12,300 nucleotides of DNA from Minisyncoccota bacterium (GTDB lineage: Bacteria; Patescibacteriota; Minisyncoccia; UBA6257; 2-01-FULL-56-20), in contig JARLIC010000001.1 of NCBI GenBank assembly GCA_031291905.1, positions 1-12,300 on the forward strand, written 5' to 3'. A program made the position numbers and the translations under genes. Shown here piece after piece: positions 1 to 5,068 of this stretch. Position 1 is the stretch's first letter; each line of letters opens with the position of its first letter. The notes under the pieces were generated by a model, which saw only the letters and a program-made list of their open reading frames with translations, did not search any database and was not told where the DNA came from.

Positions 1-374
1 ACGAGCGCGACTTCGTTGATCATCGGCGACGCGACGAGAAAAGAGAAGGTCGTTCCGAGTGGCACTCCCGCTTGAATAAACCCGATGAAAAGCGGAATAG
101 CAGAACAGGAACAAAACGGCGTAATGATACCAAGAAGTGAGGCGAGCATATTTCCGACATATTGGTTCTTGTGAGCCAAGACGGCACGGATCTTTTCCGG
201 TGGAAGATAGGAGCGGATGAGCGAGACCGCAAAGATAATGACCGCAAGAAGGATGAATATCTTCGTCGTGTCGAAGATGAAGAAATCCACCGCGCTCGCG
301 AGGAGTGTGTTCGGCGCGATGCGGAACAGGTCATAGGTCAGCCAATCGGCAAGTAGCTGAAGCGGATAGAACAT
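1..374 (-). CDS. DUF318/ArsP-type permease, N-terminal part (cut by window edge)
   Basis: The reading frame starts with ATG at 374 and runs off the left edge, giving 124 visible residues. The protein is hydrophobic, with membrane segments near residues 21-34, 38-54, 76-87 and 92-118. The diagnostic stretch is TPFCSCSAIPLF (85-96), followed by GVPLG and a FLVASPMINE block (112-121). This is the cysteine-containing core of the DUF318 (UPF0718) permease family, which includes the organoarsenical exporter ArsP. C88 and C90 are the likely substrate-contacting thiols by family analogy. It is the last gene of an arsR-type operon, with one base between the stop codon of the thioredoxin-like gene and this ATG, so translation is probably coupled. 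Family assignment is firm. The substrate (arsenical, other metalloid or metal) cannot be read from the sequence. Confidence 0.88.
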   Translation of the reverse strand, partial: MFYPLQLLADWLTYDLFRIAPNTLLASAVDFFIFDTTKIFILLAVIIFAVSLIRSYLPPEKIRAVLAHKNQYVGNMLASLLGIITPFCSCSAIPLFIGFIQAGVPLGTTFSFLVASPMINEVAL

Positions 375-375
375 G

Positions 376-618
376 CTATTTTATATTTTCCGCGATGATC
401 TCCTTGATCTTTTCGACTTCGGGAACGCGACCGACCAATACCGGCTTTCCGTCGATCGCCAAAACAGGACTCGACATCAAACCCATATCTATGATTTTCT
501 GGACATCAGTGAAATATTCGACTTCGACGCCCAATCCCAATTCCTCCTCCGCCTTCTTTGTCAGCTCAAACAGCTTCTTGCAGGTGGCACATCCCGAACC
601 TAATACTTGTATTTTCAT
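376..618 (-). CDS. Small thioredoxin/glutaredoxin-like protein (redox-active disulfide family)
   Basis: This is an 80-residue protein of the single-domain thioredoxin-fold group typified by MTH895 and TM0996. The active site CATC (C10-C13) follows the first beta strand (KIQVLGSG). The cis-proline is P51 in SSPVLAIDG, and the C-terminus is a helix (VEKIKEIIAENIK), so the minimal fold is complete. The ATG at 618 is chosen because it lies 2 bases after the arsR stop codon and gives the usual family length. An upstream extension of the frame would run backwards through arsR and adds no recognisable sequence. Proteins of this type often sit between an ArsR regulator and a DUF318 permease, as here. 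A role in delivering or reducing a thiol-reactive substrate for the permease is plausible but inferred. Confidence 0.88.
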   Translation of the reverse strand: MKIQVLGSGCATCKKLFELTKKAEEELGLGVEVEYFTDVQKIIDMGLMSSPVLAIDGKPVLVGRVPEVEKIKEIIAENIK

Positions 619-620
619 GG

Positions 621-890
621 TTAAGAATTTAATACTTGAATCGCAAGAACTAATGTGCGGCCTTTGTCGGTGAGCGAATAATCCACGAAGGCCCCGTTCT
701 TTTCGCTTGCTACCAGTCCGCTCGCAGAGAGATCGGCCAAGTGATGGGAGATCAACGTTTGAGAAAGTTTGGTGTGCAGGGTGAGGTCGCAAACACAGTG
801 TGGCCCATCGGCCAGGAGGCGGAGGATTTTGAATTTACTCGGGACAGAGGCGGTCTTTAATTGCTTGAACACGCTCTCTCGTATCTCCAT
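621..890 (-). CDS. ArsR/SmtB-family metal-responsive repressor
   Basis: The protein is a winged helix-turn-helix regulator of 89 residues from the preferred start. The core KFKILRLLADG is followed by HCVCDL (31-36), matching the ELCVCDL metal-binding motif of ArsR/CadC, so C32 and C34 are likely As(III), Sb(III) or soft-metal ligands. The recognition helix region is LSQTLISHHLADL (42-54), and the wing is ASEKNGAFVDYSL. The frame stays open upstream to ATGs at 938 and 944 and a TTG at 974. However, the TTG coincides with a good -35 box and the two ATGs lie at the predicted transcription start inside the operator, so ATG 890 is preferred. The SD there is weak (GAG 11 nt upstream). If translation starts at 944, an extra N-terminal CSC would be added, which could form a CadC-like second metal site. 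It is the first gene of the operon with the thioredoxin-like protein and permease, and probably autoregulated. Confidence 0.88.
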   Translation of the reverse strand: MEIRESVFKQLKTASVPSKFKILRLLADGPHCVCDLTLHTKLSQTLISHHLADLSASGLVASEKNGAFVDYSLTDKGRTLVLAIQVLNS

Positions 891-926
891 TTTCTTGCTC
901 GATTTATTCCCGCAGCTGCACCGCTT

Positions 927-946
927 ATATGAATGCATATTCATAT
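927..946. promoter_or_regulatory. Putative ArsR/SmtB operator
   Basis: A perfect inverted repeat of 8-bp arms, ATATGAAT-GCAT-ATTCATAT, contains TGAA-N6-TTCA, the spacing seen in SmtB/ArsR-family operators. It overlaps the downstream edge of the -10 box and the predicted start site, the expected position for autorepression. Confidence 0.6.
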
Positions 947-974
947 GATAGGGCTTTTTCGAGGTCTGAGTCAA
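945..974 (-). promoter_or_regulatory. Promoter of the arsR-trx-permease operon
   Basis: On the minus strand TTGACT (974-969) and TATCAT (950-945) are separated by 18 bases, a good sigma-70 type match. The predicted transcription start is near 938, about 48 nt before the preferred arsR ATG at 890. Confidence 0.65.
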
Positions 975-1032
975 ACTCGTTGTCCATTCGAGAGAGATAA
1001 TAGGAACGGAAGCGCAGATTTTACGGGCCTAT

Positions 1033-1054
1033 CCCGCCTGAGCAATCGAGCGGG
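1033..1054. other. Short inverted repeat in the arsR/truD intergenic region
   Basis: CCCGC and GCGGG arms (5 bp) are separated by 12 bases between the divergent arsR operon and truD. There is no adjacent T-run, and TCCCGCC recurs at 1061. No function can be assigned; it could be chance in GC-rich DNA. Confidence 0.2.
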
Positions 1055-1070
1055 TTAGGTTCCCGCCAAA

Positions 1071-1088
1071 GGCACAATGTGCCATAAT
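1071..1088 (+). promoter_or_regulatory. truD promoter (extended -10) with overlapping palindrome
   Basis: CATAAT (1083-1088), preceded by TGC, ends 7 bases before the truD ATG, which places transcription start at or next to the start codon. The -35 is poor (TTCCCG at 1060-1065, 17-base spacing). A perfect palindrome GGCAC-AAT-GTGCC (1071-1083) abuts the -10 and could be an operator. No SD is visible. Confidence 0.45.
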
Positions 1089-1095
1089 TCACTCA

Positions 1096-2523
1096 ATGGC
1101 GATGCACGTCACTCAGGAAGAGTTTGACCGGGAACGGGCGTTGTTTGAGGCCGAGCGCAAACGCGTACCCGAGCTTTTTGTGCGCGCACCAATGGTGGAT
1201 GACGCCGAGACATTGCGCTCGATAGGCATCGAGGACATCGCCGCCGGGAGGCCGAGCGCCTATCTCCGGCTGATGCCGCAGGACTTTATCGTGGAAGAGA
1301 TCGACCGCGAGGGTGCGGTGTATCCCGTGAAGCCCCCAAGCGGCGCGCCACCGATCGACGGCGAGGGGAGCACCTATTTTGCGGATCTTATAAAAGTGGG
1401 CATTTCGACGCTTGAGGCGAAGTCGCAGCTTGCCCATGCGCTTGGCGTCGACGAAAAAAACATCGGGTATGCGGGAATAAAGGACCGCCTCGCACTCACC
1501 TCGCAACAGATCAGCATCCGCGGGATCTCGGACCCCCAAAGACTCCTTTCATTACACGAGGACAACTTCTTCCTTAACGACATCCGGCGCGGCAAGGGCG
1601 TGGTTGCCAACGGCGAACTGAAAGGGAATCGCTTCACCATCACGCTTCGCCTTGCCGAAACGCTGACCGACGCGCAATGGGAAACGCTGGAACAAAAAGT
1701 CGCCGTCGCAAAAATGGACGGCTTCTGGAACTTTTTCTATCTCCAGCGTTTCGGCACGCCGCGCCTCATCAGCCACATGCTCGGCCGCCTGTTGCTCCTT
1801 GGGCAATACGAAGAGACGGTGAGGATGTTCCTGACCCATATCGGCGCGCGCGAACTTCCCTATTTCACCGATCTGCGCAAAAGCATTGCCGGCAAATGGG
1901 GCGACTGGAAGGCGATCCGGGAGATCGTCGACCGATTCCCTTATCATTTCAGCATCGAGCGCGCCTTTGTTTCCCATCTTGCGGATCACCCCGGGGATTT
2001 TCTTGGCGCGCTTCGCGAGGTTCCCGACCAGGTGCGGCTGTGGTTCTATGCGTACGACAGCTTCCTTTTCAATAAAAAACTATCGACGCTCATCCGTTCC
2101 GGAGAGGTGCCGCTTTCATTGCCCTTCCTCACGTCCTTCAATCCGCTCGATTGGAAACCTTACGAGGAATACCTGAAGGAGGACGGCATTGCGCTGCCGG
2201 CGCGTTCGTGGAGGGATTTTCCCTTCGTGCGTGTCGAATCGCGGCAGTGCGCCACGATACAGGACATCGAGATACACGGCACGGTCTTCGATCGGCAGAT
2301 CGCGGTCATCTCGTTCTCGCTGCCCAAAGGTTCGTATGCAACGAGCTTTCTTATGGACCTTTTTTCGCTTTCGTCCGGCCTTCCCGCCTTGCCCGGAATT
2401 TCCAACGAGGCGGTGGATGCGAAGATGGCGCTTGGGGAGGGGACACTCGATCCGATACTTGAAAGATTCAAAACAGTGCTCGATCAGCGGCGCGCGGATA
2501 TCGAAGGGGGAGGGGAAGAGTAA
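1096..2523 (+). CDS. truD: tRNA pseudouridine(13) synthase TruD
   Basis: TruD isomerises U13 of tRNA to pseudouridine. The 475-residue protein has the family landmarks in order. DFIVEEI (63-69) is the N-terminal signature. GYAGIKDRLALTSQQ (124-138) carries the catalytic aspartate D130. Next come GNRFTITLR (177-185), NFFYLQRFGT (212-221), a long TruD insertion domain, WFYAYDSFLFN near the C-terminal third, and LPKGSYATSFLMDLF, equivalent to the usual PxGSYAT.LLRE segment. The N-terminal extension of about 55 residues before the domain, rich in Glu and Arg, is longer than in E. coli TruD (about 350 residues in total). The ATG at 1096 is chosen because a -10 box lies 7 bases upstream; an in-frame ATG at 1102 is the alternative. 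It is a monocistronic plus-strand gene, divergent from the arsR operon. Confidence 0.93.
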   Translation: MAMHVTQEEFDRERALFEAERKRVPELFVRAPMVDDAETLRSIGIEDIAAGRPSAYLRLMPQDFIVEEIDREGAVYPVKPPSGAPPIDGEGSTYFADLIKVGISTLEAKSQLAHALGVDEKNIGYAGIKDRLALTSQQISIRGISDPQRLLSLHEDNFFLNDIRRGKGVVANGELKGNRFTITLRLAETLTDAQWETLEQKVAVAKMDGFWNFFYLQRFGTPRLISHMLGRLLLLGQYEETVRMFLTHIGARELPYFTDLRKSIAGKWGDWKAIREIVDRFPYHFSIERAFVSHLADHPGDFLGALREVPDQVRLWFYAYDSFLFNKKLSTLIRSGEVPLSLPFLTSFNPLDWKPYEEYLKEDGIALPARSWRDFPFVRVESRQCATIQDIEIHGTVFDRQIAVISFSLPKGSYATSFLMDLFSLSSGLPALPGISNEAVDAKMALGEGTLDPILERFKTVLDQRRADIEGGGEE

Positions 2524-2547
2524 GGACCGAAATATATAAATAGTGTA

Positions 2548-2582
2548 ACGGCCGGCATTGCGATGATCGCGATGCCGGCCGT
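2548..2582. terminator. Large GC-rich stem-loop between convergent genes
   Basis: An 11-bp perfect stem (ACGGCCGGCAT / ATGCCGGCCGT) is extended inside by a GCGA/TCGC stem with a TGA loop after one mismatch. It lies 25 bases after truD stops and about 40 bases after the minus-strand gene ends. There is no U-tract on either side, so termination is likely only by position. Confidence 0.5.
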
Positions 2583-2595
2583 AGGTGATGTGGTG

Positions 2596-2613
2596 GTCTC
2601 CTTTTCGGGAGAC
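2596..2613. terminator. Second small hairpin downstream of the minus-strand gene
   Basis: GTCTCC and GGAGAC arms (6 bp) enclose TTTTCG, 9 bases past the stop codon of the gene ending at 2622. It lacks a clear T-run and may act with the larger stem-loop at 2548-2582. Confidence 0.3.
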
Positions 2614-2621
2614 GATGATAT

Positions 2622-3371
2622 TTAGGCGAGGACGGGAGCGGCGGGCACCTCGGGCGGGATCGCCGCGAGGAGCCAGTCGTTGACGCCGTCGAACCGCAGA
2701 GCGCAATCCGTCGCCTTGCCGGACTGACGGCCACCGAAGTTCACGGTGTGGACGACGACGCCTTTCTCATTGGGCGGATTTGCCCATACGAGGACCTTCT
2801 CGAAGATCGCGTCGCCGAACTCGATGAAGAGGTCTCCCAGAAACTCGCTTGGGGTTTCCGCAAAACCTTCACCTTCCAGCCGCCACTCAACGAGCAGACG
2901 ATATTCGGGCTTGCGGCCGAGGATCTGCTTCTCCGTGACGAGGGCATTGCCGATAAAATACCCCGCGGTAAAAAGGTCCTCGATGACATTGGCCGCCCAG
3001 ACCCGGTGGCCCGTGACGCCGGCCGGTCCGAATACCGGACTTCCCGAATCGACGATGCCCTTGCGGATGCCGCCGAGCTGAGGGCTCCGCCTGATCCCCT
3101 TGGCTTGCGCGACGTGTTTCTTGTCGAGTTCGCGCTGGCGACGTGGCGACCTAATTTTCGTATTAAGGAAAATGCGGAACCGTGCCGCCCAGCCCTCGCT
3201 CAGTTTGAACCACGTTAACACGACGTCGGGTGTGGGTGCCACTGCGCCCTTGCCGTCTTTGTGCGCCGGGAGGGAACAAAAATCGCTTCCTTCCATGGCC
3301 ATGTTCCGGCACCGTGCCGTACCACCATCAACGCCCGCCTTGCATGTTTTTGCTACTGCCAAAATGGACAT
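2622..3371 (-). CDS. Unrecognised protein with N-terminal Cys/His zinc-knuckle-like motif
   Basis: This 249-residue protein has no function I can name. The N-terminus has C10, C21, C32 and H37 in the arrangement C-x10-C-x10-C-x4-H, with the phrase RCRNMAMEGSDFC. It resembles the short zinc-binding motif (tsG.rCkn.a..GsdyC..H) found at the ends of many bacterial proteins of unknown function. The middle (50-110) is basic, including TKIRSPRRQRELDKKH. The C-terminal half (120-240) looks like a compact mixed alpha/beta domain with several aromatic and acidic strands. The ATG at 3371 is chosen because a strong SD (AAAGGAGG) lies 6 bases upstream; an earlier in-frame ATG at 3416 would lie upstream of the predicted transcription start. 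It has its own near-consensus promoter. No signal peptide or membrane segment is seen. A basic zinc-knuckle protein could bind nucleic acid, but that is a guess. Confidence 0.72.
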   Translation of the reverse strand: MSILAVAKTCKAGVDGGTARCRNMAMEGSDFCSLPAHKDGKGAVAPTPDVVLTWFKLSEGWAARFRIFLNTKIRSPRRQRELDKKHVAQAKGIRRSPQLGGIRKGIVDSGSPVFGPAGVTGHRVWAANVIEDLFTAGYFIGNALVTEKQILGRKPEYRLLVEWRLEGEGFAETPSEFLGDLFIEFGDAIFEKVLVWANPPNEKGVVVHTVNFGGRQSGKATDCALRFDGVNDWLLAAIPPEVPAAPVLA

Positions 3372-3444
3372 TTCTGTCCTCCTTTTACCGGCTCCTTGGA
3401 GCTGGTCTCTGACCATTATATCATATATATCATATATATGTCAA
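3372..3444 (-). promoter_or_regulatory. Near-consensus promoter, leader and SD for the gene at 2622-3371
   Basis: TTGACA (3444-3439) and TATAAT (3420-3415) are perfect consensus hexamers 18 bases apart. The leader of about 37 nt ends in AAAGGAGG, 6 bases before ATG 3371. Near the expected transcription start lies the 11-bp palindrome GGTC-TCT-GACC (3404-3414). A small GCTCC/GGAGC hairpin (3391-3402) precedes the SD. This is the strongest promoter in the window by eye. Confidence 0.75.
3421..3438. repeat. Two tandem 9-bp repeats filling the promoter spacer
   Basis: TCATATATA occurs twice in tandem and makes up exactly the 18-base spacer between the -10 and -35 boxes. It may be a regulator binding site or a slippage-prone spacer. 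Confidence 0.6.
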
Positions 3445-3461
3445 CCCATATCCCGGCCAAA

Positions 3462-3497
3462 TAAAAAGCCGCCCCCTCTCTTAACGGGAAAGGGCGG
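3462..3497 (-). terminator. Intrinsic terminator of the gene at 3481-3960
   Basis: On the minus strand CCGCCC (3497-3492) pairs with GGGCGG (3474-3469). The stem extends inward to 12 bp with two mismatches around a 5-base loop, and is followed by CTTTTT. The gene's own stop codon (3483-3481) lies in the loop, so gene end and terminator overlap. Confidence 0.7.
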
Positions 3498-3960
3498 ATC
3501 GATCACGGTCCGGATAAAAACAAGCGACCACGTCGCGTAATTTCCGGCGCCAGGGTTCCTTTGGGAAGCTTTGAAGAAATTCTTCGAGGTCCTTTCCCCA
3601 TTCGGGCGGGGACACTCTTATTTCTCTTAAAAACATCCAAAGTGATTCGAGTTTTTCATACGCCTCGCGTATCTCCATTTCGTGCGAGTGGGCTTTTCCC
3701 CAAAGCCGCTTTGAGGCGGTGCGTTTTGAGGGGGGAGCGCCGGGGGTTGTGGTGAATTCGCGGTCGTACGCCATTCTTGCGAATTCCATCAGAACCTCAC
3801 GCCTGCGTAGCTGTTCCGCCTCATCGGCGAGCAGTAGCCTGGCGCGGGGACGCACCCAGCGCCGCTGTAATTCGGTGAATGGGAACGGCAGCAGCGAAAA
3901 ATATGAATGCCACAGCGCCAGCGATTCGAACACACGTAAAAATCTTTTCCATGGATCCAT
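3481..3960 (-). CDS. Unrecognised 159-residue charged, Trp-rich protein
   Basis: The function is not recognised. The protein starts MDPWKRFLRVFESLALWHSYFSLL, an amphipathic to moderately hydrophobic segment (6-28) that could touch a membrane but has no long uncharged core. The rest is strongly charged and probably helical, with many Arg/Glu pairs (49-66, 94-115). A flexible Thr/Pro/Ser/Lys stretch spans 70-84. Six tryptophans are spread along it. The ATG at 3960 is chosen because a full AAGGAGGT SD sits 3 bases before it. The frame is open further upstream, but those starts lie in the predicted leader or upstream of the promoter. It has its own promoter (about 4043-4071) and terminator, so it is a single-gene unit, in the same direction as the unknown gene at 2622-3371. 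The strong expression signals argue that it is real. Confidence 0.65.
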   Translation of the reverse strand: MDPWKRFLRVFESLALWHSYFSLLPFPFTELQRRWVRPRARLLLADEAEQLRRREVLMEFARMAYDREFTTTPGAPPSKRTASKRLWGKAHSHEMEIREAYEKLESLWMFLREIRVSPPEWGKDLEEFLQSFPKEPWRRKLRDVVACFYPDRDRSALSR

Positions 3961-4033
3961 GATACCTCCTTGTGGTTGCGGGAATCGGGTTGTTGGAAAA
4001 AAGATGCGTATGAAAAAATGAAAATATGACGGA

Positions 4034-4071
4034 ACTGCCCGCAGTATAACGCAAAAATTCCGTAAAAGCAA
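4034..4071 (-). promoter_or_regulatory. Promoter for the gene at 3481-3960
   Basis: TTGCTT (4071-4066) and TATACT (4048-4043) are 17 bases apart on the minus strand. The transcription start is expected near 4036, giving a leader of about 75 nt ending in the SD. A perfect ACTGC-CC-GCAGT palindrome (4034-4045) spans the -10 edge and the start site and could be an operator. Confidence 0.55.
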
Positions 4072-4093
4072 ATCCCGCCACTCCGGGCGGGAT
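4063..4093 (-). terminator. Intrinsic terminator of a minus-strand transcript
   Basis: An 8-bp perfect stem ATCCCGCC / GGCGGGAT (4072-4093) with a 6-base loop is followed, on the minus strand only, by TTTGCTTTTA. Nothing T-rich follows on the plus strand. It therefore ends a transcript arriving from the right, where the only candidate source is the minus-strand promoter at 4316-4344. Confidence 0.65.
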
Positions 4094-4309
4094 CTAGAAC
4101 AGATATTCGTTCATTATTGTGCGTTCGGAAATTTAGAAAAAGAGAAACCTGAACGAACGCGGCGACTCCGCTTTTTTGAACGACCAGAAGGTGATGAAAT
4201 TATTTCCGACGCGGATGGTTTTCATGGTGGTGATGTGGTTTGTTTTTATTTACCAATGAGTCGACCTTTTTGGTTCCTTTCGCGAGGATCGCCCGGCTGG
4301 CATGGCTAC
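4066..4309 (-). ncRNA. Predicted short transcript divergent from the lexA-like gene
   Basis: This is the interval between a consensus promoter (start near 4309) and an intrinsic terminator (end near 4066), about 240 nt. It contains only mini-ORFs of 17 and 30 codons. It is either a small regulatory RNA or a mRNA for a microprotein. No known RNA family is recognised. Confidence 0.4.
4133..4225 (-). CDS. Candidate 30-residue microprotein
   Basis: A short frame reads MKTIRVGNNFITFWSFKKAE and continues with SPRSFRFLFF (stop TAA at 4135-4133). It is basic and aromatic-rich: seven Phe and one Trp in 30 residues. No SD precedes the ATG. Support is contextual: it lies inside a predicted minus-strand transcript with a consensus promoter (4316-4344) and an intrinsic terminator (4063-4093), about 80 nt from the predicted transcription start. 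It could be a peptide co-regulated with the LexA-like gene, or the transcript could be non-coding. A second mini-ORF of 17 codons (4303-4250, minus) lies earlier in the same transcript. Confidence 0.35.
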   Translation of the reverse strand: MKTIRVGNNFITFWSFKKAESPRSFRFLFF

Positions 4310-4344
4310 CTATCAATGATAGGCGACCCCGTACCGTCTGTCAA
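4309..4344 (-). promoter_or_regulatory. Consensus promoter of the divergent minus-strand transcript, with palindrome
   Basis: TTGACA (4344-4339) and TATCAT (4321-4316) are 17 bases apart on the minus strand. A perfect 15-bp palindrome CCTATCA-A-TGATAGG (4309-4323) covers the -10 and the predicted start, so this promoter probably has its own operator. Its -35 is one of the TGTCAAG repeats of the lexA control region. Confidence 0.6.
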
Positions 4345-4371
4345 GTGTCAAGTACTATTGACAACCGTCAA
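4339..4371. promoter_or_regulatory. Putative LexA-type operator cluster
   Basis: TGTCAAG occurs twice in tandem (4339-4352). The second copy forms a dyad TGTCAA-GTACTA-TTGACA (4346-4363), and a further TTGAC-AACC-GTCAA dyad spans 4358-4371. The dyads cover the -35 boxes of both divergent promoters, so one bound repressor could shut both. Confidence 0.55.
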
Positions 4372-4388
4372 CACCTTCATGCTATAAT
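4358..4388 (+). promoter_or_regulatory. Promoter of the lexA-like gene (predicted leaderless)
   Basis: TTGACA (4358-4363) and TATAAT (4383-4388, preceded by TGC) are perfect hexamers separated by 19 bases. The ATG at 4395 lies 6 bases after the -10, so transcription should start on or beside the start codon. No SD is present. Confidence 0.65.
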
Positions 4389-4394
4389 GACGTT

Positions 4395-5060
4395 ATGGAA
4401 AGCCAGAAATTGCATCCAATCCAGGAAAAACTGCTCCGTTTGGCCCAAAATCGCAATATTTCCAGCCTTTCTCTGCGTGAAATAGGCGACCTTGTGGGCG
4501 ATCGTTCGCCGCAGAAGATCAAACATCACCTTGGCCAGCTCGAAAAACGTGGCCTTTTGAAGATAGACCGGGTAAAAGGGACCATTGAAAGGCCCAAAAG
4601 CGGTTGGATTGACGGGTTCCTCCAAAACGGCAAGCGGCTTTTACAGATTCCGATCGTCGGCGCCGCAAACTGCGGCCCCGCCGAGATACTCGCGGAGGAG
4701 AACGTCGTCGGCTATCTGCGCGTGTCCAACTCGCTCGTGAAGCGCCAAAACAATGAAGGATTGTTCGCGGTACGCGCCGACGGGTTCTCGATGAATCAGG
4801 CAAAAGTGCACGGCGAGCGCATCAATGACGGCGATTATCTCATCATCGACGGCAACGATTGTTCGCCGCACGAGGGCGAAGTGGTCCTTTCCGTCATCGA
4901 CGGTGCGGCAAACGTGAAACGTTTTCATAGGGATGCCGCGCACAACCAGGTGGTGCTCGCTTCGGATTCGACGGAGGATTTTGCGCCCATCTATATCGGT
5001 GCGGATGACGACTTTTTCGTGAATGGGAAGGTGATCGACGTGGTAAAGAGGCCGGGATAA
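4395..5060 (+). CDS. lexA: LexA-like autoproteolytic repressor (S24 family)
   Basis: The 221-residue protein has the two-domain LexA layout. Residues 6-58 align with the LexA winged helix-turn-helix (SLREIGDLVGDRSPQKIKHHLGQLEKRGLL). A short linker follows, then the S24 self-cleavage domain (85-218). The cleavage site aligned with Ala-Gly of E. coli LexA is C93-G94 (AANCGPAEILA), a Cys-Gly pair as in UmuD. The catalytic serine is S132 (DGFSM) and the general-base lysine K175 (ANVKRF), so cleavage should work. Regulation is probably autogenous through the TGTCAA/TTGACA dyads upstream. The uracil-DNA glycosylase gene follows after 8 bases, which supports a DNA-damage role. The start codon is fixed by the -10 box 6 bases upstream. 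A dedicated non-SOS S24 repressor is the main alternative. Confidence 0.86.
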   Translation: MESQKLHPIQEKLLRLAQNRNISSLSLREIGDLVGDRSPQKIKHHLGQLEKRGLLKIDRVKGTIERPKSGWIDGFLQNGKRLLQIPIVGAANCGPAEILAEENVVGYLRVSNSLVKRQNNEGLFAVRADGFSMNQAKVHGERINDGDYLIIDGNDCSPHEGEVVLSVIDGAANVKRFHRDAAHNQVVLASDSTEDFAPIYIGADDDFFVNGKVIDVVKRPG

Positions 5061-5068
5061 TAAATGGC

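Noticed and set aside
619..792. Upstream extension of the thioredoxin-like frame to an ATG at 792 (138 residues)
   Set aside because: It lies wholly within arsR in another frame, adds Arg-rich sequence foreign to the family, and the ATG at 618 gives a complete 80-residue domain.
891..974. TTG at 974 as the arsR start (117 residues)
   Set aside because: The TTG is part of a -35 box and the extension spans the -10 and operator. Kept only as an alternative through the ATGs at 938/944.
2748..3218. 156-residue plus-strand frame
   Set aside because: No recognisable family and no promoter or SD. The minus-strand frame over the same bases has a consensus promoter, a strong SD and a Cys/His motif.
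3961..4071. N-terminal extension of the 159-residue gene to an ATG at 4071
   Set aside because: It would start upstream of the predicted transcription start, while a perfect SD sits before ATG 3960.
4240..4485. 81-residue plus-strand frame across the lexA promoter
   Set aside because: It runs through the promoter and into the lexA N-terminus in another frame; no supporting signal.
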